Source: Mycobacterium sp. GA-1841
GTDB taxonomy: Bacteria; Actinomycetota; Actinomycetes; Mycobacteriales; Mycobacteriaceae
NCBI RefSeq assembly: GCF_001954135.1
Contig: NZ_MBEQ01000101.1
Location: forward strand, 1 to 50,976
DNA: 50,976 nucleotides
Direction: 5' to 3'
Shown here: in pieces, positions 31,821 to 39,581 of the stretch
Numbering within the stretch: the first letter of the stretch is position 1
Layout of the letters: every line of letters starts with the position of its first letter
Program-made: the position numbers and the translations under genes
Notes under the pieces: model-generated
The model's input: the letters and a program-made list of their open reading frames with translations, nothing else
Database searches by the model: none
What the model was told of the DNA's origin: nothing

Positions 31821-32152
31821 GCGAGCAGAGATTCACCGTCGCCGCGGCCGTCGACGGCAAGCTGGACCTGTCGGATCTGCGGATGGACCCGACGGTGCTC
31901 GCCCATCAGGCGGTGGTGGCCGAGGAGCACGGCAATCCGCAGCTCGCCGAGAATTTCTTGCGCGCAGCCGAATTGGCGATCATCGACGACGAAGAGGTGA
32001 TGGGGTTGTATGAGGCGTTGCGCCCGCACCGGTCCACCGCCGCCGAACTCGACGCGCTGCAGGCCTCGCTGGAGACCCGCGGGGCAGCCCGCTGTGCAGA
32101 ACTCGTGCGCCAGGCGGCTGCGGTGTACGCCCGGCGGGGCCTGTTGCGGTGA
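31817..32152 (+). CDS. pduE: Diol/glycerol dehydratase small subunit
   Basis: A 111-residue protein matching the small (gamma) subunit. It shows LDLSDLRMDPTVLAHQAVVA, then AEEHGNPQLAENFLRAAELA, EVMGLYEALRPHRSTAAELD and a terminal VYARRGLLR. These correspond to the conserved helical segments of PduE/DhaB3, and the N-terminal extension used for microcompartment targeting in enteric PduE is short here. ATG 31817 overlaps the fused subunit's stop (ATGA). Confidence 0.88.
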   Translation: MSEQRFTVAAAVDGKLDLSDLRMDPTVLAHQAVVAEEHGNPQLAENFLRAAELAIIDDEEVMGLYEALRPHRSTAAELDALQASLETRGAARCAELVRQAAAVYARRGLLR

Positions 32153-33891
32153 CGCTGCCCGATTCCCGGCCGACCGGTCAGGTCGTCGCCGGTGTCGACG
32201 TGGGCAACCACACCACCGAGATCGTTCTGGCCCGGGTTGCCGATGGCAGGGTCGTACCGATCGCCCACGGCCAGGCACCGACCCGCGGCCGTAAGGGGTC
32301 TCGGGAGTCGCTCGAGGGCGCGGCCGCGCTGCTGCACCGCATCGAGGTCGATGCCGAGACGGTGGCCGATGAACTGGCGCTCTCGGCGATTCGACCGGTC
32401 GACACCGAGACCGCGCCGCTGGCACCCGCACCGTCGCCGCGCGCACCGGTACGAAGCCTGCGCAAACCTGATGCCAGTACCCCGGCCGGCACCGGTTTCG
32501 CGGTCGGCCGACACGTCGCGCTGCAGAACCTGATCGGGCCGCCGCACGACGGCCCGGTGATCGTCTCGGTGGATACCGACACCGACTTCGAAGACGCGGC
32601 CGCCGGGATCACCGCCGCCGTCGAGCGGGGCTGGACGGTGACCGGTGTGCTGGCTGCCCAAGACGATGCGGTGTTGATCCGCAACCGGATTCACCTCGAC
32701 ATCCCCGTCGTGGACGAGGTGGTCCTGGACGGCCTGACATCCGGCGCGTTGGTGGCGGTGGAGGTGGTGGCCGAGGGGCGGGCCTACCGGGCGCTGGCCG
32801 ATCCGATCGCGCTGTGCGCGGCGCTGGAGCTGGGCCATGAGCAGATTCACGACGTGGCCGCGTTCACCAGGGAGCTTTCGGACTCGCCGGCGATCGCGGT
32901 GACGCCACGCACCGAGCCGCCGGAGCCGCCCGCAATGGACGACGACTACGTCGAGTTCCGCACCGACGGTGAGGTGACGCGTTATTCACCGGCGCAGGCC
33001 CACACCCTCCTGCGTCGCGAACCACCGGGCAGCGTCGTGCGGGTCCGGCTGCGGACGATACCGACCGCAGATCACGAAATGCCCGTCGACGACGCCTTTT
33101 TCACCGATCTCGCCGCACTGGACAACGGAACGTGGCTGCGTCGCGGCGTCGCCGAGGCCCGCGGCACGGTGGTGGCGTTGCTGGCCGCCGACCACGTCGA
33201 GGACGCCGCGGCCACCCTGGCCGAGTTGACCGGGCGGCCGGCCCGCACCGTCGCAGGAGAACCGGAAGCGGCCGCACGCGGTGCCCGCACCACACCTGGT
33301 CTGCCGCCGGACGCGGTGGTGTGCGACATCGGCGGCGGCACCATCGATCTCATCGGCGACGAGCACACGGTGACCGCCGCAGGTGCGGGGGAGACGATCA
33401 CGGTGGCGGTGGCCCGGATGCTCAACATTCCGAAGGCGCTGGCCGAGCGGGTCAAACGCAGCCCGGCGATTCGCGTCGAGGGCCCCCACGTCGCGCACGA
33501 GGAGGACGGGCGGCGCCTCTTTCTCGACGCACCCGCGCCGGCTGACGCGATCGGCCGGCTGTGCACCCGCGGCACCGCCGGGTTGGTGCCGTTCTCCACC
33601 AAACTCGCCGCCGAGGAATGGCGCAGCCTCCGGTTGGCGATCAAGCAGGAGACGGTGGCCGCCAACATCGCTCGCTGCCTGAGGGTTTTCGAGAAGATGC
33701 CGACCGCGCTGGTGCTGGCCGGCGGTGGCGCCCTCGACGACGAGTTGCTGCGCACCGTCGGCGAATCCCTGCGCAGCGTCGACGTTGTGGTGGGGCGGGC
33801 CAATATCGACGGCGTGCACGGTCCCCGGTTCGCCGTCGCCTCGGGGTTGGTCCATCTCTGCGCGGAGTCAGCCGGCGAGCGCCGGACGTAA
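32149..33891 (+). CDS. ddrA: Diol dehydratase reactivase, large subunit
   Basis: A 580-residue actin-like ATPase chaperone that swaps damaged cobalamin out of the dehydratase. Motifs are VAGVDVGNHTTEIVLAR (phosphate 1), VVCDIGGGTIDLIGDEHTV (phosphate 2) and LVLAGGGALDDELL (adenosine). Between them are the swivel-type domains of DdrA/PduG. GTG 32149 overlaps the small-subunit stop (GTGA). The partner small reactivase subunit (DdrB/PduH) does not follow; the next gene is on the other strand and overlaps by 24 bp. Confidence 0.88.
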   Translation: MTLPDSRPTGQVVAGVDVGNHTTEIVLARVADGRVVPIAHGQAPTRGRKGSRESLEGAAALLHRIEVDAETVADELALSAIRPVDTETAPLAPAPSPRAPVRSLRKPDASTPAGTGFAVGRHVALQNLIGPPHDGPVIVSVDTDTDFEDAAAGITAAVERGWTVTGVLAAQDDAVLIRNRIHLDIPVVDEVVLDGLTSGALVAVEVVAEGRAYRALADPIALCAALELGHEQIHDVAAFTRELSDSPAIAVTPRTEPPEPPAMDDDYVEFRTDGEVTRYSPAQAHTLLRREPPGSVVRVRLRTIPTADHEMPVDDAFFTDLAALDNGTWLRRGVAEARGTVVALLAADHVEDAAATLAELTGRPARTVAGEPEAAARGARTTPGLPPDAVVCDIGGGTIDLIGDEHTVTAAGAGETITVAVARMLNIPKALAERVKRSPAIRVEGPHVAHEEDGRRLFLDAPAPADAIGRLCTRGTAGLVPFSTKLAAEEWRSLRLAIKQETVAANIARCLRVFEKMPTALVLAGGGALDDELLRTVGESLRSVDVVVGRANIDGVHGPRFAVASGLVHLCAESAGERRT

Positions 33892-35664
33892 GAAATCGCC
33901 GGAGATCTGCACCGCGGGTGTCGAGCTGTCGCCGCCCACCACCAGGGTGGCGAACGCGATGTCACCGGCGATGCCGGCGAACCACCCGTGGGCATTGGCC
34001 TCAGAATCGGCCCCGCCGCCGAATTCCGCGGTCCCGGTCTTGCCGCCCAGATCGGCGATGTCGCTGAGCTGCGTGGCGGTGCCCTCGGTCACGGTTTTGC
34101 GCATCATGTCGCGCAGTGCCGAGGTCACGTCGGCCGGCAGGGGCACCGATTCGGTGTCGGCGGTGACCTTTTCCCCGTCGACCAGGCTGGGCAGGATCGT
34201 CGAGCCGTGCGCCAAACTTGCTTCGGCCACCGCGAGACCGAACGGGCTGACCGTCACGGTGCCCTGGCCGATGCCGTTCTCCACTTTCTGGGCGGCGTTG
34301 TCCGCGTTGGGCACCCGGCCGGTCACCGTGGTCAGGCCCGGGATCGTGAAGTCCACGCCGATACCGAACTGATGCGCGGTGTTGGTCAGTGCGTCGCCGG
34401 GAAGCTTGTCCGACAGTGCCGCCATGCTGGTGTTGCAGGAATGGGAGAACGCCGACGCCAACGGAACGGTCCCGAGGTCGAACTCGTCGTCGTTGGGGAT
34501 CGTGCGGTTCTCGATGGTCAACTGGCCGGGGCAGGCCACCGGGGTTTCCGGGGTCGCCAGGCCCGCTTCCAGCGCGGCCGCGGTGGTGATGGTCTTGAAC
34601 GTCGACCCCGGCGGGTACAAACCCGAGAATGCAATCGCGCCTTGGGGATCCGCGGCGGCATTCTGTGCGGCGGCCAGGATGCCGCCCGTCGAACCGGAGA
34701 TCGCCACCACCACGGCGGGGCGGGTCTCCTTGGCGACGGCCTGCTGCGCCAGCAGCTGAAGCCGCAGATCCAGCGTCGTGTGTAGGGGATCGGTCTCGGC
34801 CGGTGGTTGCGAGGCCAGCCGTTGCGCCGCCGCGCCCTTCCCGTCGACCAGATAGACCGACCAGCCCGCCCCCTTGGTGATCCGGTCATGCCACAACTGC
34901 TGCAGGCCGCCGATGGCCGGGGAGGACAGCTGCCGGTCAGCCGTCAGGAGTTCCCCTTGTTCGGCCACGGTGACCCCGGGGATCTGACCGAGTTGATCGC
35001 GCACCTGCGCGAGATCGTCTTCGCGCAACTTCATCACCGTCACACGGTCATCGGACGTCGACGCGAACTGCGTGCCGATGGATTCGGCGGTGGTGGAGGC
35101 ATCGAACGGGACCAGCAGCGCAGCCAGTGGTGCCGCGGAATCCAGGTGTGTCCGGTCCAGGGTGATCACGCCCACCGTCTGCCACGTCATCAGCGGCTGG
35201 CCGGTTCGGTCGAGCACGGGGGTCTGCAGATCACTGTCGGTGCTGTACTGAAACGTCAAGCCGTCCTGGAGGTTTCGCTGCAGCAGGGTCGGTGACCAGG
35301 TGATCAGCCAGTCGTCGCCGGTTTTGGCGGCGGTACCGGTGGTGTCGTAGGCGAACTCGCGACCCTCGCCCCACGACCACTGGTACTTGAGGTTCGCGCC
35401 GGTCTCGTCACCGTCGTCGGACTCGGCACTCACCGTGACCGCCGCCGCCTCGCCCATGCCGTCGAACATCGAGGTGATTGCCGCCTCGGCCGCCGCGGGG
35501 TCGTCGGTCTGCGCGGCGGCACCGTGAGCGTCTTTGCGTTGCAACGCATCGGCGAACGCGGCAAACCGGTCAGCCGGGTCCGGCGCCGACGAACATCCGA
35601 CGATGGAGAGCAACAAGCCGAGCAACAGCAACACGATGCTGGCGGGACGGTGCCGTCGAATCAT
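33868..35664 (-). CDS. Penicillin-binding lipoprotein, MecA_N plus transpeptidase
   Basis: A 598-residue class B-type PBP. The signal peptide ends in the lipobox IVGC (Cys24). An NTF2-like MecA_N domain (about 28-145) comes next, then a dimerisation region, then the transpeptidase with STFK (Ser353, Lys356), SCN (408-410) and KTG (541-543). It crosslinks peptidoglycan outside the membrane. It resembles Rv2864c, the mycobacterial PBP-lipo, and could be a paralogue. It stands alone on its strand, 27 bp upstream of the PE-PPE gene in transcription terms reversed, so co-transcription from the PE-PPE promoter is possible. Confidence 0.9.
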   Translation of the reverse strand: MIRRHRPASIVLLLLGLLLSIVGCSSAPDPADRFAAFADALQRKDAHGAAAQTDDPAAAEAAITSMFDGMGEAAAVTVSAESDDGDETGANLKYQWSWGEGREFAYDTTGTAAKTGDDWLITWSPTLLQRNLQDGLTFQYSTDSDLQTPVLDRTGQPLMTWQTVGVITLDRTHLDSAAPLAALLVPFDASTTAESIGTQFASTSDDRVTVMKLREDDLAQVRDQLGQIPGVTVAEQGELLTADRQLSSPAIGGLQQLWHDRITKGAGWSVYLVDGKGAAAQRLASQPPAETDPLHTTLDLRLQLLAQQAVAKETRPAVVVAISGSTGGILAAAQNAAADPQGAIAFSGLYPPGSTFKTITTAAALEAGLATPETPVACPGQLTIENRTIPNDDEFDLGTVPLASAFSHSCNTSMAALSDKLPGDALTNTAHQFGIGVDFTIPGLTTVTGRVPNADNAAQKVENGIGQGTVTVSPFGLAVAEASLAHGSTILPSLVDGEKVTADTESVPLPADVTSALRDMMRKTVTEGTATQLSDIADLGGKTGTAEFGGGADSEANAHGWFAGIAGDIAFATLVVGGDSSTPAVQISGDFLRPALAG

Positions 35665-35691
35665 GCCTCCAGCTTTCCAGCTGGGCCTGCC

Positions 35692-37428
35692 CTATTTCTG
35701 ATCTGCGCTTTTCTCGGCGTGTGCGCGGGTCTTGCCTGTGGTCTTGGCGGGGGCCTTCTCGGCCGACTTGTTGACGGACCTGTCGACGGACTTTTCGGTG
35801 GCCGCCTTGCGATGCTTGCCCACGTACCCGCGGACCCGGTCGGGTTTGTCAGTGGCGCGTTCGGTGCGGACGGCGTGGTTGGCGGTCGATCTGGTGATCT
35901 TGCCCTTCTGTTCGGAGGTTTCCGACTTCTCGGTGTCTGCCGGCTCCGTTGCGGCGGCCTTGGGTTCGTCGTCGGCCTTCTCGGTCGCAGTGGTAAGTGC
36001 TTCGGCTTCGGCGACTTTGGTTTCGGCGGTGGCGGTCTCTTCGGCGGTGACGGTCGAGGTGGTCAGGCCCATGGTGCTGCGCAGCTTGGTCCGCGCCACC
36101 GTGATGGCTGCCGGGGACGGGGTCGCCGTGTCGGCCGGTTCGCCGACGTCCTCGGGGACGTCGACGCTCCCATTGGTGTTGTCTTGGCGAGGTGTTACCG
36201 GCGTCAGACCCTTGAGTGGAGTTTTCGCCGGGGTCGACTCCGGTTGCTGCTGCCGCTCATCCGGTTGAGTCGTCGGCAACTCTGAGGCCGGGGGCTGCAC
36301 GGCGGGGCCGCCGACCCCGTACATACCGGCCGAGGTGGTGCCGAACGGGCGTCCCATGCCGGCCGCCTCGAACCCGTCGTCGAGCCCGACGGGGATCGCG
36401 TTGATGAAATTGGCGAGGTCGGTGATCGGATTGGAGATCCGGAACAGCCGGGCCGCCGCGTCGGTGCCCGGACTCAAGGTGCGGTCATAGCCTTGCTCGA
36501 CGACGACGCGCAGGGGCGCATCCAGGGCCAACAGCAGTGGCCGGGGGATGCCGATCTGTTCGAGCGGACGCAACAGTGGCAGCAGGCCGGTGCCGACGGT
36601 GTAGTAGGTGGTGTCCCGGTAGGTGTCGGTGTCGGTGTTGGGGGCGCCCGGGGCCAGGTCTGTGTCCGGATCCACCGTGGTCTCGTAATTGCCGTGCAGA
36701 TAGACGATCCCGAGCACCGCGTTGGCCGTCGCGAACACGTTCAGCGGATACATCGGGAAATCGGCCCAGCCGTCGTACTGCTGGGTGACGTCGTAGGTGG
36801 TGGGCGGGTCGCCTTCTTCCCAACCTGGGCTGGTGGTCGGGGCCGGGCCGGACAGTGGGATGTCCAGGAACGGAATCGTGAAGCCGCGGAAGCGCGACAA
36901 GATGCCGCCGTTGGGCCGGGTCGGGTTGGACACCATGACGTAGGTGATGTTGCCGTTGGTGGTGTTCGCCTTGTACTGGCTGAGGATCACCGCGCTCTGC
37001 GAATATCCGACGAGCACCAGGTGTTCGTCGGGGTCTTCGGCGGCGACGCGCTGGCCGAGCCGGTCGAGGCCTTGCTGCACCGACGCCCCGTAGGTCAGAT
37101 CATTGAAGCCGCCGTGCGAGACCGGCCAGAAGCCGCCGTTGTACTCGACCTGGTCGCCGCTCATCCAGTCGTCGCCGTTGTCGACGGCCACGTCGCCCGG
37201 CGTACCGGTGGTCTGGGTGATGACGCCGTTGACGAAGTTGACGAAGAAGGTGTCGTCGTCGGTGTAGCCACCGATCTTCGTGCCCCGCATGTACAGCGAT
37301 TGGGCGAGCAGTTCCGTCGGCGCCGGCACGATCGGCAGTGGTATCGGCCCGGCGCCGGACCAGGCGATGGTGGCAGCTCCGAGCGGCGCCGCGATGGCCA
37401 TGCCCAGCGAACTCATCTTCCAACCCAT
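35692..37428 (-). CDS. PE-PPE-domain hydrolase with long charged tail
   Basis: A 578-residue exported protein with an N-terminal hydrophobic signal (MGWKMSSLGMAIAAPLGAAT). A PE-PPE alpha/beta-hydrolase domain (about 45-340) has the nucleophile elbow LVGYSQSAVILSQY, plus SNPTRPNGGILSRF. There is no PE or PPE N-terminal domain. A Pro/Thr/Gln linker leads to a tail of about 150 residues rich in Lys, Ala, Thr and Glu (for example NKSAEKAPAKTTGKTRAHAE). ATG 37428 is chosen for its GAGGAG 9 nt upstream. The hydrolase domain is thought to cleave ester bonds. Confidence 0.85.
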   Translation of the reverse strand: MGWKMSSLGMAIAAPLGAATIAWSGAGPIPLPIVPAPTELLAQSLYMRGTKIGGYTDDDTFFVNFVNGVITQTTGTPGDVAVDNGDDWMSGDQVEYNGGFWPVSHGGFNDLTYGASVQQGLDRLGQRVAAEDPDEHLVLVGYSQSAVILSQYKANTTNGNITYVMVSNPTRPNGGILSRFRGFTIPFLDIPLSGPAPTTSPGWEEGDPPTTYDVTQQYDGWADFPMYPLNVFATANAVLGIVYLHGNYETTVDPDTDLAPGAPNTDTDTYRDTTYYTVGTGLLPLLRPLEQIGIPRPLLLALDAPLRVVVEQGYDRTLSPGTDAAARLFRISNPITDLANFINAIPVGLDDGFEAAGMGRPFGTTSAGMYGVGGPAVQPPASELPTTQPDERQQQPESTPAKTPLKGLTPVTPRQDNTNGSVDVPEDVGEPADTATPSPAAITVARTKLRSTMGLTTSTVTAEETATAETKVAEAEALTTATEKADDEPKAAATEPADTEKSETSEQKGKITRSTANHAVRTERATDKPDRVRGYVGKHRKAATEKSVDRSVNKSAEKAPAKTTGKTRAHAEKSADQK

Positions 37429-37639
37429 CTGCGACGTCTCCTCATAAGCTGCCCGGACACCGTTCCGCATCGGCGTCGGTGTCGTATCCCCAGTCCGCAC
37501 AGCATTTTGCACGAAGAATCCGCGCGGTGTGGCAGAACTGTAACGGTTTGCCTGCTGGGGGATGACGCCCCGTCAGGACCAGGCCGGGGCAATCGATGGA
37601 GATCTTGATTTGCCCTGAGGGCCGGGCCGGGCAGAGAAC

Positions 37640-37669
37640 GTGTGGGCCCGGCCTCGGCCGAGCCCACAC
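37640..37669 (-). terminator. Hairpin downstream of the LpqH-like gene
   Basis: GTGTGGGC (37640-37647) pairs with GCCCACAC (37662-37669), and CCGG/GGCC pairing continues inside. On the minus strand it begins 17 nt after the lipoprotein stop. There is no T-tract, so it is a terminator-like hairpin of the mycobacterial kind. Confidence 0.55.
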
Positions 37670-37686
37670 CGTGATTTGCGCGTTTG

Positions 37687-38136
37687 CTAGGGGCAGGTGA
37701 CGGCGATGTCGAACGGCATGTCCACCGGCGCGCCCGGCTCGTTCGGATCGATACCCATACCGTTGCCGGTGATCGTGTAGCCCTTGCCATCGCGTGCGGC
37801 CACGACCGGCGCGCCGGACAGGCCGGAGAGGTAGGTCAGCGACGCACCCTCGCCGTTCACGTCACCGATGTTCACCGACTGCACCGTGGGGGCCTCGCCC
37901 TCGGTCAGCACGACGGAGGTGGGCATCTTGCCCTCGACGTTGATGGTGGTCAGTCCGTCCTTGGTTTCGCAGCTGACGCTGGTGATCGGGCCGGCGTCGT
38001 TTGGTCCGAAGGTGACCCGGGCTTCACCGGTCTTTCCCGAGGAGTTCGATTCCTGCGAGGAGCATCCGGCGACTGCGGCCAGAAACAGGACACATCCGGT
38101 GGCGGCGACGATTCCGCGGCTTATGACCAAATTCAC
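37687..38136 (-). CDS. LpqH/19-kDa-antigen-like lipoprotein
   Basis: A 149-residue lipoprotein. The signal sequence leads to LAAVAGCSSQ (lipobox VAGC), and a Ser/Gly linker precedes a beta-rich domain. ARVTFGPNDAGPITSVSCET and the C-terminal VDMPFDIAVTCP each place one Cys of the likely disulfide. This matches the mycobacterial 19-kDa antigen family (LpqH), a cell-envelope antigen of unclear function. GTG 38136 is chosen; CATACT lies 6 nt before it. It is divergent from tgt. Confidence 0.85.
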   Translation of the reverse strand: MNLVISRGIVAATGCVLFLAAVAGCSSQESNSSGKTGEARVTFGPNDAGPITSVSCETKDGLTTINVEGKMPTSVVLTEGEAPTVQSVNIGDVNGEGASLTYLSGLSGAPVVAARDGKGYTITGNGMGIDPNEPGAPVDMPFDIAVTCP

Positions 38137-38142
38137 GTCCGC

Positions 38143-38148
38143 AGTATG
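38143..38148 (-). promoter_or_regulatory. Candidate -10 for the LpqH-like gene
   Basis: CATACT on the minus strand, 6 nt before GTG 38136; the same hexamer and spacing as at 5740-5745. Confidence 0.4.
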
Positions 38149-38201
38149 GTGCGTCCGCCCCCATGACGGAAATCGGACGCGCATCCGGTTGAATACCGGG
38201 T

Positions 38202-39446
38202 GTGGACCAGCCGTATTTCACCGTCGAGGCCGAGTTGGATGGCCGCTTCGGTCGGGTCGGCACCATCCACACTCCGCATGGCGATATCCACACGCCTGCG
38301 TTCATACCGGTCGGCACCGCGGCCACCGTCAAATCGGTGCTGCCCGAGACCATGAAACAGATTGGCGCCCAGGCGATCCTGGCCAACGCCTACCACCTGT
38401 ACCTGCAGCCCGGCCCGGACATCGTGGCCGAGGCCGGTGGTTTGGGGGCGTTCATGAACTGGCCGGGTCCGACGTTCACCGACAGCGGCGGCTTCCAGGT
38501 GATGTCGCTGGGTGTCGGGTTCAAGAAGGTCCTGGCGATGGACACCGAGCGGCTGCAGGCCGACGACATCATTGCCAAGGGCAAAGAACGGCTGGCTCAC
38601 GTCGACGACGACGGGGTCACGTTCCGCTCCCATCTGGACGGCTCGAAACACCGGTTCAGCCCGGAAGTTTCGATCGGCATCCAGAACCAGCTCGGCGCCG
38701 ACATCATCTTCGCGTTCGACGAGCTCACCACCTTGGTCAACACCCGCGGCTACCAGGAACGCTCGGTGCAGCGCACCCATGAGTGGGCGGTGCGGTGCGT
38801 GGCCGAGCACCACCGGCTACAGACCCTCTCACCGGAGCGGCCCCGGCAGGCACTGTTCGGGGTGGTGCAGGGTGCCCAGTACGAGGATCTGCGCCGGCAG
38901 GCCGCCCGTGGCCTGGCCACGATCGGCGAGCAGGCGGGTCCGGCGGAGGGGCTGAGCTTCGACGGCTACGGGATCGGCGGCGCCCTGGAGAAGCAGAACC
39001 TGGCCACGATCGTCGGCTGGGTGAGCAGTGAGCTACCTGCCGACAAACCCAGGCATCTGCTCGGCATCAGCGAGCCTGACGATCTGTTCGACGCGATCGC
39101 CGCGGGCGCGGACACCTTCGACTGTGTGTCCCCGTCACGGGTCGCCCGTAACGCCGCGGTGTATTCGGCGACCGGGCGGTTCAACATCACCGGCGCGAAG
39201 TACAAGCGGGATTTCACCCCGATCGACGCCGAATGTGACTGCTACACGTGTGCCAACTACTCGCGCGCCTACATCCGGCATCTGTTCAAGTCCAAGGAGA
39301 TGCTCTCGGCGACGCTGTGCACGATCCACAACGAACGGTTCGTGATCCGGTTGGTCGATCAGATCCGCGCGGCGATCGCCGCCGGTGAGTTCGATGCGCT
39401 GCGCGCCGACGTGCTGGGTCGGTACTACGGCGCCTCGGTGAGCTGA
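38202..39446 (+). CDS. tgt: tRNA-guanine(34) transglycosylase Tgt
   Basis: A 414-residue TIM-barrel enzyme that exchanges G34 of GUN-anticodon tRNAs for a 7-deazaguanine. Asp94 (TDSGGFQ), Asp173 (AFDEL), Gln223 (VVQG) and nucleophile Asp307 (FDCVSPSR) are present. The zinc site is Cys345, Cys347, Cys350 and His376. Two base-pocket positions differ from preQ1-type enzymes: Leu175 stands where Zymomonas Tgt has Cys158, and GGALEKQ (259-265) replaces GGLAVGE. No preQ1 synthesis genes are in the window. GTG 38202 is divergent from the lipoprotein gene. Confidence 0.92.
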   Translation: MDQPYFTVEAELDGRFGRVGTIHTPHGDIHTPAFIPVGTAATVKSVLPETMKQIGAQAILANAYHLYLQPGPDIVAEAGGLGAFMNWPGPTFTDSGGFQVMSLGVGFKKVLAMDTERLQADDIIAKGKERLAHVDDDGVTFRSHLDGSKHRFSPEVSIGIQNQLGADIIFAFDELTTLVNTRGYQERSVQRTHEWAVRCVAEHHRLQTLSPERPRQALFGVVQGAQYEDLRRQAARGLATIGEQAGPAEGLSFDGYGIGGALEKQNLATIVGWVSSELPADKPRHLLGISEPDDLFDAIAAGADTFDCVSPSRVARNAAVYSATGRFNITGAKYKRDFTPIDAECDCYTCANYSRAYIRHLFKSKEMLSATLCTIHNERFVIRLVDQIRAAIAAGEFDALRADVLGRYYGASVS

Positions 39447-39518
39447 TGCCGCGTTCGCGCCGGTAACGCTGTGGTGATTCCAGCGTCGATCTGCCGCCGC
39501 CACGTTACCCACGCGGTG

Positions 39519-39548
39519 TTGACCGCACCGCCGACCGCGACTTAACTT
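39519..39548 (+). promoter_or_regulatory. Promoter of the FAD-oxidoreductase/TetR operon
   Basis: TTGACC (39519-39524) is followed after 17 nt by TTAACT (39542-39547), or after 18 nt by TAACTT. It is the best -35/-10 pair in the window. The -10 overlaps the inverted repeat at 39544-39562. Confidence 0.7.
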
Positions 39549-39562
39549 ACAAATCGTAAGTT
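39544..39562. promoter_or_regulatory. TetR-type operator
   Basis: AACTTAC (39544-39550) and GTAAGTT (39556-39562) form an exact inverted repeat with spacer AAATC. It covers the -10, 20 bp before ATG 39582. The operon's second gene encodes a TetR protein, so autorepression is likely. Confidence 0.75.
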
Positions 39563-39581
39563 GAACGGCGGGGAGGCAGCC

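Noticed and set aside
33868..35664. Acquired beta-lactam resistance PBP (mecA)
   Set aside because: The MecA_N domain is shared with native mycobacterial PBP lipoproteins such as Rv2864c, and composition matches the surroundings.
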